From Halomonas urumqiensis (GTDB lineage: Bacteria; Pseudomonadota; Gammaproteobacteria; Pseudomonadales; Halomonadaceae), in NCBI RefSeq assembly GCF_003028575.1, contig NZ_PYUD01000001.1, positions 372,001-436,000 of the forward strand: DNA of 64,000 nucleotides, written 5' to 3'. Each line of letters begins with the position of its first letter. Position 1 is the first letter of the stretch. The notes under the pieces are model-generated. The model was not told where the DNA came from. It was given only the letters and a program-made list of their open reading frames with translations, and did no database searches. Shown here in pieces: positions 45,563 through 53,399 of the stretch. A program made the position numbers and the translations under genes.

Positions 45563-46491
45563 TCGAGATTAAAGGCTTATACAAGCGCTACCACAACCAC
45601 CATGGCAGCGACTGGGTATTGCGCGACATCAACCTGACGCTGCCAAAAGGGGTGAGTGTCGGGCTGCTGGGGCGCAACGGCGCAGGGAAATCGACCCTGC
45701 TGAAGCTGATCGCCGACATGGATACCCCTGAACGCGGAGAGATCATTCGCCATAGCCGGGTGTCGTGGCCCATCGGGTTGGCGGGTGGTTTCCAGGGCAG
45801 CATGACAGGCCGGCAAAACGTCAAGTTCGTGGCGCGTGTGCATGGCGGCGGTTATGACGTACACGATGTCATCGACAAGGTGGAAGACTTCGCGGAACTG
45901 GGCGATGCCTTCGATGAGCCCATCCGTACCTATTCCTCAGGCATGAAGGCCAGGCTCAACTTCGGGATGTCGCTGGCGTTCGATTTCGATGTCTACCTCT
46001 CGGACGAGGCCACCTCCGTCGGCGATCGTGCCTTCAAGGCCAAGGCATCCAAGGCCTTCAAGGACAAGGTCGGCCAGGCCAGCCTGATCATGGTCTCGCA
46101 CAGCGAGGGCATCCTGAAGGAGTTGTGTCAGGCGGGTGTCTACCTGAAGGATGGCCAGGCGACCTGGTACGACGACATCAACGACGCCATCAAGGCCTAT
46201 CACGAAGAAACCAACCCCACGGCCAAGGCTAAGGGCACGAGCGATAAAGCAATGCCTGCTCCCGCAGGTGCCGGCAAGCCAACCGCCAGCCTTACCTTCG
46301 TACAAGCCAACCAGCGCCGCATCAAGGCTCGCGCCAGGTTGGATGCCGCCAAGTTGCGCTGGGAACAAGGCAAGGCCGATGGGCTGCCGGAGCCACAGCT
46401 GGCCGAGTTACAGCAAGCGTTCAAACGCGCGCGCAACCAGCTTCACAAGGCGAAGCAAACGGTCCAGGAACTACAGAACGGAGAAGGGTAA
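45559..46491 (+). CDS. kpsT: Capsule polysaccharide ABC transporter ATPase (KpsT type) with C-terminal extension
   Basis: The first about 215 residues are a KpsT-like ATPase: Walker A GLLGRNGAGKSTLL, signature YSSGMKARLNFGMS, Walker B DVYLSDEAT and the switch His in MVSHSEG. E. coli KpsT ends at about 220 residues. Here a further 90 residues follow: a Pro/Ala/Lys linker and an Arg/Lys/Gln-rich helical segment (RRIKARARLDAAKLRWEQ; QQAFKRARNQLHKAKQTV) that could form a coiled coil. The extension might dock an envelope or synthesis partner. After the stop, repeats fill the gap to kpsE. Confidence 0.87.
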   Translation: MIEIKGLYKRYHNHHGSDWVLRDINLTLPKGVSVGLLGRNGAGKSTLLKLIADMDTPERGEIIRHSRVSWPIGLAGGFQGSMTGRQNVKFVARVHGGGYDVHDVIDKVEDFAELGDAFDEPIRTYSSGMKARLNFGMSLAFDFDVYLSDEATSVGDRAFKAKASKAFKDKVGQASLIMVSHSEGILKELCQAGVYLKDGQATWYDDINDAIKAYHEETNPTAKAKGTSDKAMPAPAGAGKPTASLTFVQANQRRIKARARLDAAKLRWEQGKADGLPEPQLAELQQAFKRARNQLHKAKQTVQELQNGEG

Positions 46492-46525
46492 GCGCTTCGC
46501 TTGTTAACGCTTCGCTTTTAAGGGG

Positions 46526-46582
46526 TTACTCCTCACTCCTCACAAGCGCGCAGCGCGCTCACAAGCCCGAAGGGCGCTCACT
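46526..46582. repeat. CTCAC-type heptamer/hairpin repeats between kpsT and kpsE
   Basis: Heptamers TTACTCC, TCACTCC, TCACAAG (46526-46546) run into two tandem 19-bp units, each containing a GC hairpin (TCACAAGCGCGCAGCGCGC and TCACAAGCCCGAAGGGCGC). The segment 46539-46559 repeats 3506-3526 with one mismatch. Just upstream (46492-46520) the motif CGCTTCGCTT is also duplicated. Confidence 0.65.
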
Positions 46583-46620
46583 TAAATCTATCCACGTTAT
46601 TCGATATCGAGCCACACTGA

Positions 46621-47703
46621 ATGAAACAATTCATCAAATCGCAACCCCACTGGGCAGTGGCCATCATGGCCATCGTGGTCGTTGGCCTCTACTGGTTCCT
46701 TTGGGCCGAGGAGCGTTATGTCTCGCGGGCAACCGTAGTGCTGGAAAGCCCGCAGATCGCCCAGCCGGAAATGGATTTTTCCTCGATTCTCACTGGCACC
46801 TCGGGTTCTAGCGACCTGCTGTTGTTGCGCGAGCACTTGCTCTCCGTGGATATGCTCAAGCGCATTCAGGAAGAGCTCGACTTCCGTGACCACTACAGCG
46901 AGCACGGGGATCTTTTCGCTCGCCTGCTGGACGCCGAAGCTCCCATTGAAGAGTTGCACAAGTACTACCTGCGCCGTGTCGAAGTCGAGATGGACGAATA
47001 CGCCGGGGTGCTCAACATCCGAGTTGAGGGTTATACGCCGGATTTCGCCCACGCCATGGCCAGCCTGTTGCTCGAAGCGGGCGAGGCGCACATGAACGAA
47101 ATGGGCCGGCGCCTGGCGGAGGAGCAGGTACGCTTTCTCGAAGGGCAGCTCGAGCGCCTGGATGACCGCTTAGACGAGGCGCGCGCCGAACTGCTGGCCT
47201 ACCAGAACAAACATGGCCTGGTGTCGCCCACCAGTACCGTGGAGAGCATCAATCAGGTAGTGGCCACCCTTGAAGGTGAACTGGCGCGGCTGCAGGCTCA
47301 GCGCAATGCGCTGGCCAGCTTCCAGAGCGAGCAATCCTCCGAGATGCGCCGCGTACAGAGTGAAATCACCGCGATGCGTGAGCAGATCGATCTGCAGCGT
47401 GACCGCCTGGCCCAGGCCACGGGAAATTCGCTCAATCGTATTTCGGCGGAATACCAGACCCTGGAATTGCGTGCCATGTTCGCCCAGGAAACCTACTCCA
47501 GCGCGCTGGGGGCGCTCGAGAGCACCCGCCTGGAAGCAGCGCGCAAGCTCAAGCAGGTCAGCGTGCTGCAAAGCCCACTGTACCCGGAATACGCCACCAG
47601 CCCGGACAGGCTCTACAACGCCAGCGTATTCGCCATCGTCACCATCTTTCTGGCTTTTATCGCCAGCATGCTGGTGTTGATCATTCGGGATCATAGAGAC
47701 TGA
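46621..47703 (+). CDS. kpsE: Capsule export inner-membrane protein (KpsE/polysaccharide co-polymerase type)
   Basis: This 360-residue protein has one membrane helix at each end (about residues 12-30 and 335-355) and a large periplasmic middle with long coiled-coil helices (EEQVRFLEGQLERLDDRLDE and QSEITAMREQIDLQRDRLAQ). That is the KpsE/Wzz-like layout, linking the KpsMT transporter to KpsD. The YPEYATSPDRLYNAS segment before the second helix carries the Pro-rich motif seen in this family. Confidence 0.87.
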   Translation: MKQFIKSQPHWAVAIMAIVVVGLYWFLWAEERYVSRATVVLESPQIAQPEMDFSSILTGTSGSSDLLLLREHLLSVDMLKRIQEELDFRDHYSEHGDLFARLLDAEAPIEELHKYYLRRVEVEMDEYAGVLNIRVEGYTPDFAHAMASLLLEAGEAHMNEMGRRLAEEQVRFLEGQLERLDDRLDEARAELLAYQNKHGLVSPTSTVESINQVVATLEGELARLQAQRNALASFQSEQSSEMRRVQSEITAMREQIDLQRDRLAQATGNSLNRISAEYQTLELRAMFAQETYSSALGALESTRLEAARKLKQVSVLQSPLYPEYATSPDRLYNASVFAIVTIFLAFIASMLVLIIRDHRD

Positions 47704-47753
47704 TCAAGAATCAACGAAACATGTAAATGAATGCTATCGAAAAGGACCTTTGC

Positions 47754-48833
47754 ATGAGCAAGACTTTCCTGATCACAGGTGGTGCTGGTTTCATCGGCTC
47801 AGCCGTGGTGCGCGAGCTGATCCAGCAGGGCAAGCACCGGGTGGTGAACGTCGACAAGCTCACCTATGCCGGCAACCTGGAGTCCCTTTCCAGTGTCGCC
47901 GATGACCCGCGCTATCGTTTCGTTCAGGCCGATATCTGCGATGCGCCAGCGATGCAGCGCCTGTTCGATGAGGTCCGGCCCGATGTGGTGATGCACCTGG
48001 CGGCCGAGAGCCACGTGGACCGCTCCATCGATGGCCCCGCCGAGTTCATTCAAACCAATGTGGTGGGCACCTCCGTCCTGCTGGAAGCGGCGCGCCGCTA
48101 TTGGAAAGCTCTGCAGGAGAGCGACCCGGCCAAAGCCGAGGCGTTTCGCTTCCACCACATCAGCACGGATGAAGTGTACGGGGATCTGGAAGGCACGGAT
48201 GACCTGTTCACCGAAACCACGCCCTACGCGCCAAGTTCGCCTTACTCCGCCAGCAAGGCGAGCTCCGATCACCTGGTGCGTGCTTGGCAGCGTACCTTCG
48301 GCTTGCCCACGCTGATCACCAACTGCTCGAACAACTACGGGCCGTATCACTTTCCGGAGAAGCTCATCCCGCTGATGATTCTCAACGCCCTGGCGGGCAA
48401 ACCCCTGCCGGTCTACGGCGATGGCCAGCAAATCCGCGACTGGCTGTACGTGGAGGATCATGCCCGCGCGCTGATCAAGGTGGCCTGTGAAGGTAATGTG
48501 GGCGAGACCTACAACATCGGCGGACATAATGAGAAAACCAACCTGGAAGTGGTCGAAGCGATCTGTACCCTGGTCGACGAGTTGCGTCCTGATTCTTCCA
48601 GCTTCCAGCTTCCAGCTTCCAGCTTGATTACTTTCGTCACGGATCGCCCCGGCCATGACCATCGCTATGCGATCGATGCCGGCAAGATCGAGCGTGAGCT
48701 GGGGTGGGTGCCTCAGGAGACCTTCGAAACTGGCTTGCGCAAGACGGTCGAGTGGTACCTGGCCAATGAAAGCTGGTGGAAGCGCGTTCAGGATGGCAGC
48801 TACCAGGGGCAGCGGCTGGGTACGGGGTCATGA
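47754..48833 (+). CDS. rmlB: dTDP-glucose 4,6-dehydratase
   Basis: This 359-residue SDR-type enzyme makes dTDP-4-keto-6-deoxyglucose, the second step to dTDP-rhamnose. It has GGAGFIGS at the N terminus, the TDEVYGDL active-site block and the YSASK catalytic pair. ATG 47754 is the start of the conserved N terminus. Residues 281-291 ([11 protein letters not shown]) are encoded by four perfect copies of the 7-bp unit CTTCCAG and replace the variable loop normally found before the ITYVxDRPGHDRRYAID-like block. It overlaps rmlD by 4 bases. Confidence 0.92.
   Translation: MSKTFLITGGAGFIGSAVVRELIQQGKHRVVNVDKLTYAGNLESLSSVADDPRYRFVQADICDAPAMQRLFDEVRPDVVMHLAAESHVDRSIDGPAEFIQTNVVGTSVLLEAARRYWKALQESDPAKAEAFRFHHISTDEVYGDLEGTDDLFTETTPYAPSSPYSASKASSDHLVRAWQRTFGLPTLITNCSNNYGPYHFPEKLIPLMILNALAGKPLPVYGDGQQIRDWLYVEDHARALIKVACEGNVGETYNIGGHNEKTNLEVVEAICTLVDELRPDSSSFQLPASSLITFVTDRPGHDHRYAIDAGKIERELGWVPQETFETGLRKTVEWYLANESWWKRVQDGSYQGQRLGTGS
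48595..48622 (+). repeat. (CTTCCAG)4 heptanucleotide tract inside rmlB
   Basis: Four perfect tandem copies of CTTCCAG lie within the rmlB reading frame, followed by a partial unit. A gain or loss of one unit shifts the frame. The same heptamer occurs in the intergenic repeats at 34459 and 37271-37327, so the tract looks like an intergenic repeat that has entered a coding region. Confidence 0.85.
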
Positions 48834-49726
48834 AGATACTTCTCACCGGGGGTAATGGTCAGGTCGGCTTCGAATTACAACGCCAGCTCTGCTTACTCGG
48901 CACGGTGCTGGCGCCCCGTCGACAGGAACTCGACCTGTCCAACGAGAAAGCCGTCAGCCACTGGCTTGAGCAACACCGGCCCGAGCTTATCGTCAATGCC
49001 GCTGCGTATACAGCGGTCGATAAAGCCGAGAGCGAGCCCGAGCTGGCGCGGCGGCTGAATGCGGAGCTCCCCGAACAGCTTGCGGCATACGCGGCCAAGC
49101 AACAGTGCTGGCTGGTGCATTACTCCAGCGATTATGTGTACCCCGGTACCGGCTCGATGCCCTTGCGGGAGGATGACAAAACCGGCCCACTCAGCATCTA
49201 CGGCCAGACCAAGCTGGAAGGTGATCTGGCGATAGCAGCCAGTGGCTGCCTGCATCTTATCTTTCGCACCAGTTGGGTTTACAGCGCGCGCGGCAACAAC
49301 TTCATGAAGACCATGCTGCGCCTCGGGCGCGAGCGGGACAGCTTGAAAGTAGTCAACGACCAGATCGGTGTGCCGACCCCGGCGCGCTTGATTGCACAGG
49401 TCACGGAGCTGGCCCTGGGTCGCGCGCTTTTCACCTCGCACACCCCGTCAGGGATCTATCATCTGGCCCCTGCCGGTGAAACCAGCTGGCAAGGCTTTGC
49501 TTGTGAGATATTCCGGCTTGCGGCGGCACAGGCGCAACGACTCGCGGTCACGCCTGAACGAGTTGAGGGCATTCCGACATCGCAATACCCCACACCGGCC
49601 CAACGGCCGCTCAACTCTCGCCTAGTGCTGAACCGGTTGGAACACGAGCTGAAAGTAACAATGCCGAGATGGCAAGATCAATTAGCACTCACATTAGCGG
49701 AACTCATTGATTTGGAAAGCCGCTAA
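48830..49726 (+). CDS. rmlD: dTDP-4-dehydrorhamnose reductase
   Basis: This is a 298-residue SDR that reduces dTDP-4-keto-rhamnose to dTDP-rhamnose. It has the NAD(P) loop [11 protein letters not shown], the YSSDYVYPG block and the catalytic [11 protein letters not shown] (YxxxK). ATG 48830 overlaps the rmlB stop, and an upstream in-frame start is rejected because it lies inside rmlB. The Rml set here is B-D-A; no rmlC epimerase is present between them. Confidence 0.92.
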   Translation: MKILLTGGNGQVGFELQRQLCLLGTVLAPRRQELDLSNEKAVSHWLEQHRPELIVNAAAYTAVDKAESEPELARRLNAELPEQLAAYAAKQQCWLVHYSSDYVYPGTGSMPLREDDKTGPLSIYGQTKLEGDLAIAASGCLHLIFRTSWVYSARGNNFMKTMLRLGRERDSLKVVNDQIGVPTPARLIAQVTELALGRALFTSHTPSGIYHLAPAGETSWQGFACEIFRLAAAQAQRLAVTPERVEGIPTSQYPTPAQRPLNSRLVLNRLEHELKVTMPRWQDQLALTLAELIDLESR

Positions 49727-49837
49727 CAAAATTAGACAGAAATTTGTTGGTCAGGATACTAACCAAACTCTCCTTTACGGGCACGATCACATGATAGGTG
49801 TGATTACAAATCATCACGATGTTGCTGGGAAAACACT

Positions 49838-50710
49838 ATGAATCGTAAGGGCATCATTCTTGCGGGTGGATCAGGGACCCGTCTGCACCCGATAACACGC
49901 GGCGTTTCCAAGCAGCTGCTGCCCATCTACGACAAGCCGATGATCTACTACCCCATCTCGGTACTGATGCTGGCTGGTATTCGCGAGATACTGATCATTT
50001 CCACCCCGGAGGACCTGCCTCAGTACGAGGCCCTGTTGGGCAGCGGCAAGGATTTCGGCGTGCGCTTCGAATATGCGGTGCAGCCCACTCCGGATGGTCT
50101 GGCGCAGGCGTTCATTATCGGTGAAGAATTCATCGGCGATTCATCCGTGTGTCTTGTGTTGGGTGACAACATTTTCCATGGTCAGCACTTTAGCGAGCAG
50201 CTCAAGCGTGCCGCCGACCAGGAAAGTGGCGCCACGGTGTTCGGCTACCTGGTGAAGGACCCCGAGCGCTTCGGCGTGGTGGAATTCGACGAGCAGGGTA
50301 AGGCGGTCTCCATCGAGGAGAAGCCCGAAGTGCCGAAATCGCCCTATGCGGTGACTGGTCTGTATTTCTACGACAACGATGTGGTGGAGATCGCCAAGCA
50401 GGTTGAGCCCAGTGAACGCGGCGAGCTGGAGATCACCAGCGTCAACAACGCCTACATGGAGCGCGGTGACCTGCGCGTGGAACGCCTGGGTCGTGGTTTC
50501 GCTTGGCTTGATACCGGCACCCACGACAGCCTGTTGGAAGCCGCACAGTACGTACAGACCATCGAACATCGTCAAGGCCTGAAGGTCGCCTGCCTGGAAG
50601 AGATCGCCTGGCAGCAGGGCTGGGTCAGCACCGAGCATCTCAAGGTCTGTGGCAACGCGCTGAAGAAGACCGGCTACGGTCAGTATCTGTTGCGAGTTGC
50701 AAAGAGCTGA
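49838..50710 (+). CDS. rmlA: Glucose-1-phosphate thymidylyltransferase
   Basis: This 290-residue enzyme forms dTDP-glucose from glucose 1-phosphate and dTTP. The sugar-nucleotidyltransferase signature [11 protein letters not shown] is followed by [15 protein letters not shown], and GDNIFHG and the [15 protein letters not shown] block are also present. It starts 111 bases after rmlD, the longest gap in the rml group. A perfect palindrome (50729-50744) follows the stop. Confidence 0.94.
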   Translation: MNRKGIILAGGSGTRLHPITRGVSKQLLPIYDKPMIYYPISVLMLAGIREILIISTPEDLPQYEALLGSGKDFGVRFEYAVQPTPDGLAQAFIIGEEFIGDSSVCLVLGDNIFHGQHFSEQLKRAADQESGATVFGYLVKDPERFGVVEFDEQGKAVSIEEKPEVPKSPYAVTGLYFYDNDVVEIAKQVEPSERGELEITSVNNAYMERGDLRVERLGRGFAWLDTGTHDSLLEAAQYVQTIEHRQGLKVACLEEIAWQQGWVSTEHLKVCGNALKKTGYGQYLLRVAKS

Positions 50711-50720
50711 TTCGGTCCCC

Positions 50721-50746
50721 TTGTAGGAGCCCGACATGTCGGGCGA
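50721..50746. repeat. REP-like palindrome after rmlA
   Basis: The segment TTGTAGGAGCCCGACATGTC contains the left part of a perfect 16-bp palindrome, GCCCGACATGTCGGGC (50729-50744). The lead-in TGTAGGAGC followed by a GC palindrome and GAGG resembles the short REP sequences common in Pseudomonas and Halomonas. It lies between rmlA and the first coiled-coil gene. Confidence 0.6.
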
Positions 50747-50795
50747 GGACTTTATCCTCCTATTCATTCACACTAAACAGATAGAGAGTGCATCA

Positions 50796-52085
50796 ATGGC
50801 ATGGGTCATCTACCTCGGCGGCATACAGGATCTGCACCCCGGCAGTGAATCATGGCTGGCCGAATGGGGCCGGGTTGCGAGCCTCACCGACGCAAAGAGT
50901 GCCATTGAGCGAGGCGACTCCGCCAACCTGGTGACCCTGCTGCCACATGGAGAAGAGATAGAGGCCTATGGGTCTCTGGAACAGTGGTTGCTTGAGCACC
51001 CCTCCACTCACTGCACTCTTGTGTATCCGCAGCCAGCTCTGGCCATCGCCAAACGACTGCAACGGGGCGAAGAACTGGAAGCCGTGTGTCAGCATTGGAA
51101 GCAGCAGGCTGAGGCGCTGCTCAGCCTGTTTCGCCAGCGCCGCCGCCAGCTCAGACTGCTTAGCTGGCCTGTCGCTGCGAAAACGTCCGAAGGTGAGGCA
51201 ACTGACCGAGTACCTTTGCCAACGCATTCGCCGAATGACGAGATCGAACCGTTCTACTCCCTGCTGGCCCGCCAGTCCCTGGCTCAAGAAGCAGAACTGG
51301 CCGACGTGCTACGCTACCTGGCCGCTTCGACCCACAATGCCACGCAGTGCCTGGCAGCAGGCTCTGGTTTGAGTGCCATACTGCAACGTCATCGTCAGGA
51401 ACTGCAGCAGCGGGAAGTCGAGCAGGCCAAGGCCAGAGAAGTCGCTGAGGCGGAGCATGCCAAACTCCATGCCAAGCTCAAGGAAGAACGTGATGCGCTC
51501 CAACAGCAGCGGAAAGACGAGCAAGCACAGTCTGAGCAACTCCAGGCCCTTCAGGAGGAGCGCGACGGGTTAATCTCTCAGCTAAAAGAGAGTGAGGAAG
51601 AGAACACCCTGCTGTTGGAACAGCTCCATTACGTTCAGGAAGAGCTGGAACGGCATATCCTGAACCACCGGGATCAGAAAAGCCGCTACAACTACCAGCA
51701 ACGGGCTCAGCAGCAGCAGGAGCTGCTATTGCAATGGTTGCGGGCCTTTGCCACCCACGCCAACTGTGCTTTCTACAAGAAGCGCCGCAGCTTGCTCAAG
51801 GAACACAAGGCCCTGCTGGCCAGCAGCTCGAGCTTCGATGCCGACTGGTACGCCCGCACCTACCCCGACGTAGCCGAAAGCGGCATTGAGCCCGCGACCC
51901 ATTACCTAAAGTTCGGCATGCTGGAAGGCCGCAACCCGAGTGCCGAGTTCGACACGCTGCACTACATCAAGGCCCATCCTGACATCGCCAATGCCGGTAA
52001 AAATCCCTTGCTGCACTATATCCGTTGGGGGGAATCTGAGCAGCGCCAGGTAATGCCGAAGCAGCGTGATGAGGAGTCTTCGTAA
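50796..52085 (+). CDS. Coiled-coil protein with C-terminal YPDV-type domain
   Basis: This is a 429-residue protein of unknown function. The first about 190 residues are globular and not recognised (MAWVIYLGGIQDLHPG). About 200-310 is a coiled coil rich in Glu/Gln/Lys (EQAKAREVAEAEHAKL; LKEERDALQQQRKDEQ). The C terminus has two copies of a motif, FDADWYARTYPDVAESG and FDTLHYIKAHPDIANAG, each followed by HYL/HYI and a Gly, a small domain often appended to bacterial glycosyltransferases and polysaccharide proteins. ATG 50796 is used; the upstream frame reads through the REP palindrome. It overlaps the next gene by one base. A scaffold in capsule assembly is plausible. Confidence 0.62.
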   Translation: MAWVIYLGGIQDLHPGSESWLAEWGRVASLTDAKSAIERGDSANLVTLLPHGEEIEAYGSLEQWLLEHPSTHCTLVYPQPALAIAKRLQRGEELEAVCQHWKQQAEALLSLFRQRRRQLRLLSWPVAAKTSEGEATDRVPLPTHSPNDEIEPFYSLLARQSLAQEAELADVLRYLAASTHNATQCLAAGSGLSAILQRHRQELQQREVEQAKAREVAEAEHAKLHAKLKEERDALQQQRKDEQAQSEQLQALQEERDGLISQLKESEEENTLLLEQLHYVQEELERHILNHRDQKSRYNYQQRAQQQQELLLQWLRAFATHANCAFYKKRRSLLKEHKALLASSSSFDADWYARTYPDVAESGIEPATHYLKFGMLEGRNPSAEFDTLHYIKAHPDIANAGKNPLLHYIRWGESEQRQVMPKQRDEESS

Positions 52086-53377
52086 TGCCTCACACACTCC
52101 ATCTGGGCCCCCTGCGTAGTGAAAGCCTTGCCCTGTTGCTGGCCGAGGCACCAGAATCGCTGTTGCTGATCACGCCCGATGAGCCGAGCCATCAAACTTT
52201 GGGCCTGGTGGACCGGCTGCCCAGGGCAGAAGTCCGCACCGCCCTGCTCACTCCCAATGGCGAGAGCATTACCTGGCATCGCTACAGCCTGTCGGAATTC
52301 GACAGCCAGAGCCCCGCTACCGGCCTGAAGGAACTCTACCCGGGCTTGCAGTTTGAGGGCACCGAAAGCCGCGACGCGGAACCTGTGCAGCTTCTTGTCG
52401 ATGAGCTCAAGGTCGGTGACGGCTTGCCCAGGCGCCTCATCCTTGAACAGCCCGAACAGGCGCTATCGCTGCTGCAGGCTCTGCACAAAGCCGGCGCGCT
52501 GGCACAACTGGTGCAGCTTGACATTCGCAGCGCCGCCCAGCCGCTGTACGAGGTCATGGCAGAGCAAGCGCAGCTGATCGACTGGTGCGAGCAGCGGGCC
52601 GGCATGCAACTGCAGGGGCAGCAGGCCGATGATCCCGAGCTGCCGCTGTTGCACTTCCAGCGCAACCCACTTTTCCAACAGCTGGAAGATGCCAGGCTGG
52701 CGCAGCAGCAAACCCAGCAGCGCCTCGAGAGCGAGCAGCGCAAGGCCACACAGCTGGTTAAAGAGCATGAAGCCCTGGCAACCGAGCAAGAAACCCTCAA
52801 ACAGCAGCGCGACGAGCAGGCCAGGGTCAGGGAAGCCGCCCAGGCGGAAAGCGCCAAGCTCAAGGAAGAGCGCGACCGGCTCAAGCAGCAGCGTGACGAA
52901 CTGGCCAAGGCCAGTGAAGCCGCCGAGGCGGAAAGCTCCAAGCTGAAGGAAGAGCGCGACCGGCTCAAGCAGCGGTGTGAAGAGCAGGCCAAGGCCCGGG
53001 AAGCCGCTCAGGCCGAGCATGCCAAGCTCAAGGAAGAGCGCGACCGGCTCAAGCAGCAGCGTGATGAGCAGGCCAAGGTCCGGGAAGCCACCCAGACGGA
53101 AAGCGACAAGCTCAAGGAAGAGCGCGACTCGCTCAAGCAGCAGCGTGAAGAGCAGGCCAAGGCCCGGGAGGCCGCCCAGGCGGAATGCACCAAGCTCAAG
53201 GCACTGGCGGAAGAGCGGTTTACGCAACTAAGCGATGCCCGCCAGGAAGTTAGTCGGCTAAAGACTGAAAATCAACAGCTTGTGCAGCGTCAGCACGTGA
53301 TTCAGGAAGAGATGGTCAAGACTGAAGCCCAGCTCGATCTGATCAAGGACTGGGTGCTGCGCGAGAGCAGCCTGTAA
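52085..53377 (+). CDS. Coiled-coil protein with five 28-residue repeats
   Basis: This is a 430-residue protein. The first about 230 residues are globular and unassigned. Then five near-identical 28-residue units follow, each starting LKQQRDEQ and ending KLKEERDR; 28 residues equal four heptads, so they form a continuous long coiled coil of about 140 residues. The DNA repeats have an 84-bp period. The repeated sequence is related to the coiled coil of the preceding protein, so the two proteins probably bind each other. No signal peptide or membrane helix is seen. The role is unknown; its site within the capsule operon suggests a structural or clustering role. Confidence 0.62.
   Translation: MPHTLHLGPLRSESLALLLAEAPESLLLITPDEPSHQTLGLVDRLPRAEVRTALLTPNGESITWHRYSLSEFDSQSPATGLKELYPGLQFEGTESRDAEPVQLLVDELKVGDGLPRRLILEQPEQALSLLQALHKAGALAQLVQLDIRSAAQPLYEVMAEQAQLIDWCEQRAGMQLQGQQADDPELPLLHFQRNPLFQQLEDARLAQQQTQQRLESEQRKATQLVKEHEALATEQETLKQQRDEQARVREAAQAESAKLKEERDRLKQQRDELAKASEAAEAESSKLKEERDRLKQRCEEQAKAREAAQAEHAKLKEERDRLKQQRDEQAKVREATQTESDKLKEERDSLKQQREEQAKAREAAQAECTKLKALAEERFTQLSDARQEVSRLKTENQQLVQRQHVIQEEMVKTEAQLDLIKDWVLRESSL
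52796..53209 (+). repeat. Five 84-bp tandem coding repeats
   Basis: Units start at 52796, 52880, 52964, 53048 and 53132 and encode the 28-residue coiled-coil repeats. The last unit diverges at its end. Because 84 is a multiple of 3, unequal recombination would change the length of the coil without breaking the frame. Confidence 0.85.
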
Positions 53378-53399
53378 TTCCCCGAACCGGAACGAAACC

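Noticed and set aside
52796..53209. Regularly spaced repeats that might suggest a CRISPR array
   Set aside because: There are no unique spacers; the 84-bp units are contiguous, in frame and encode a coiled coil.
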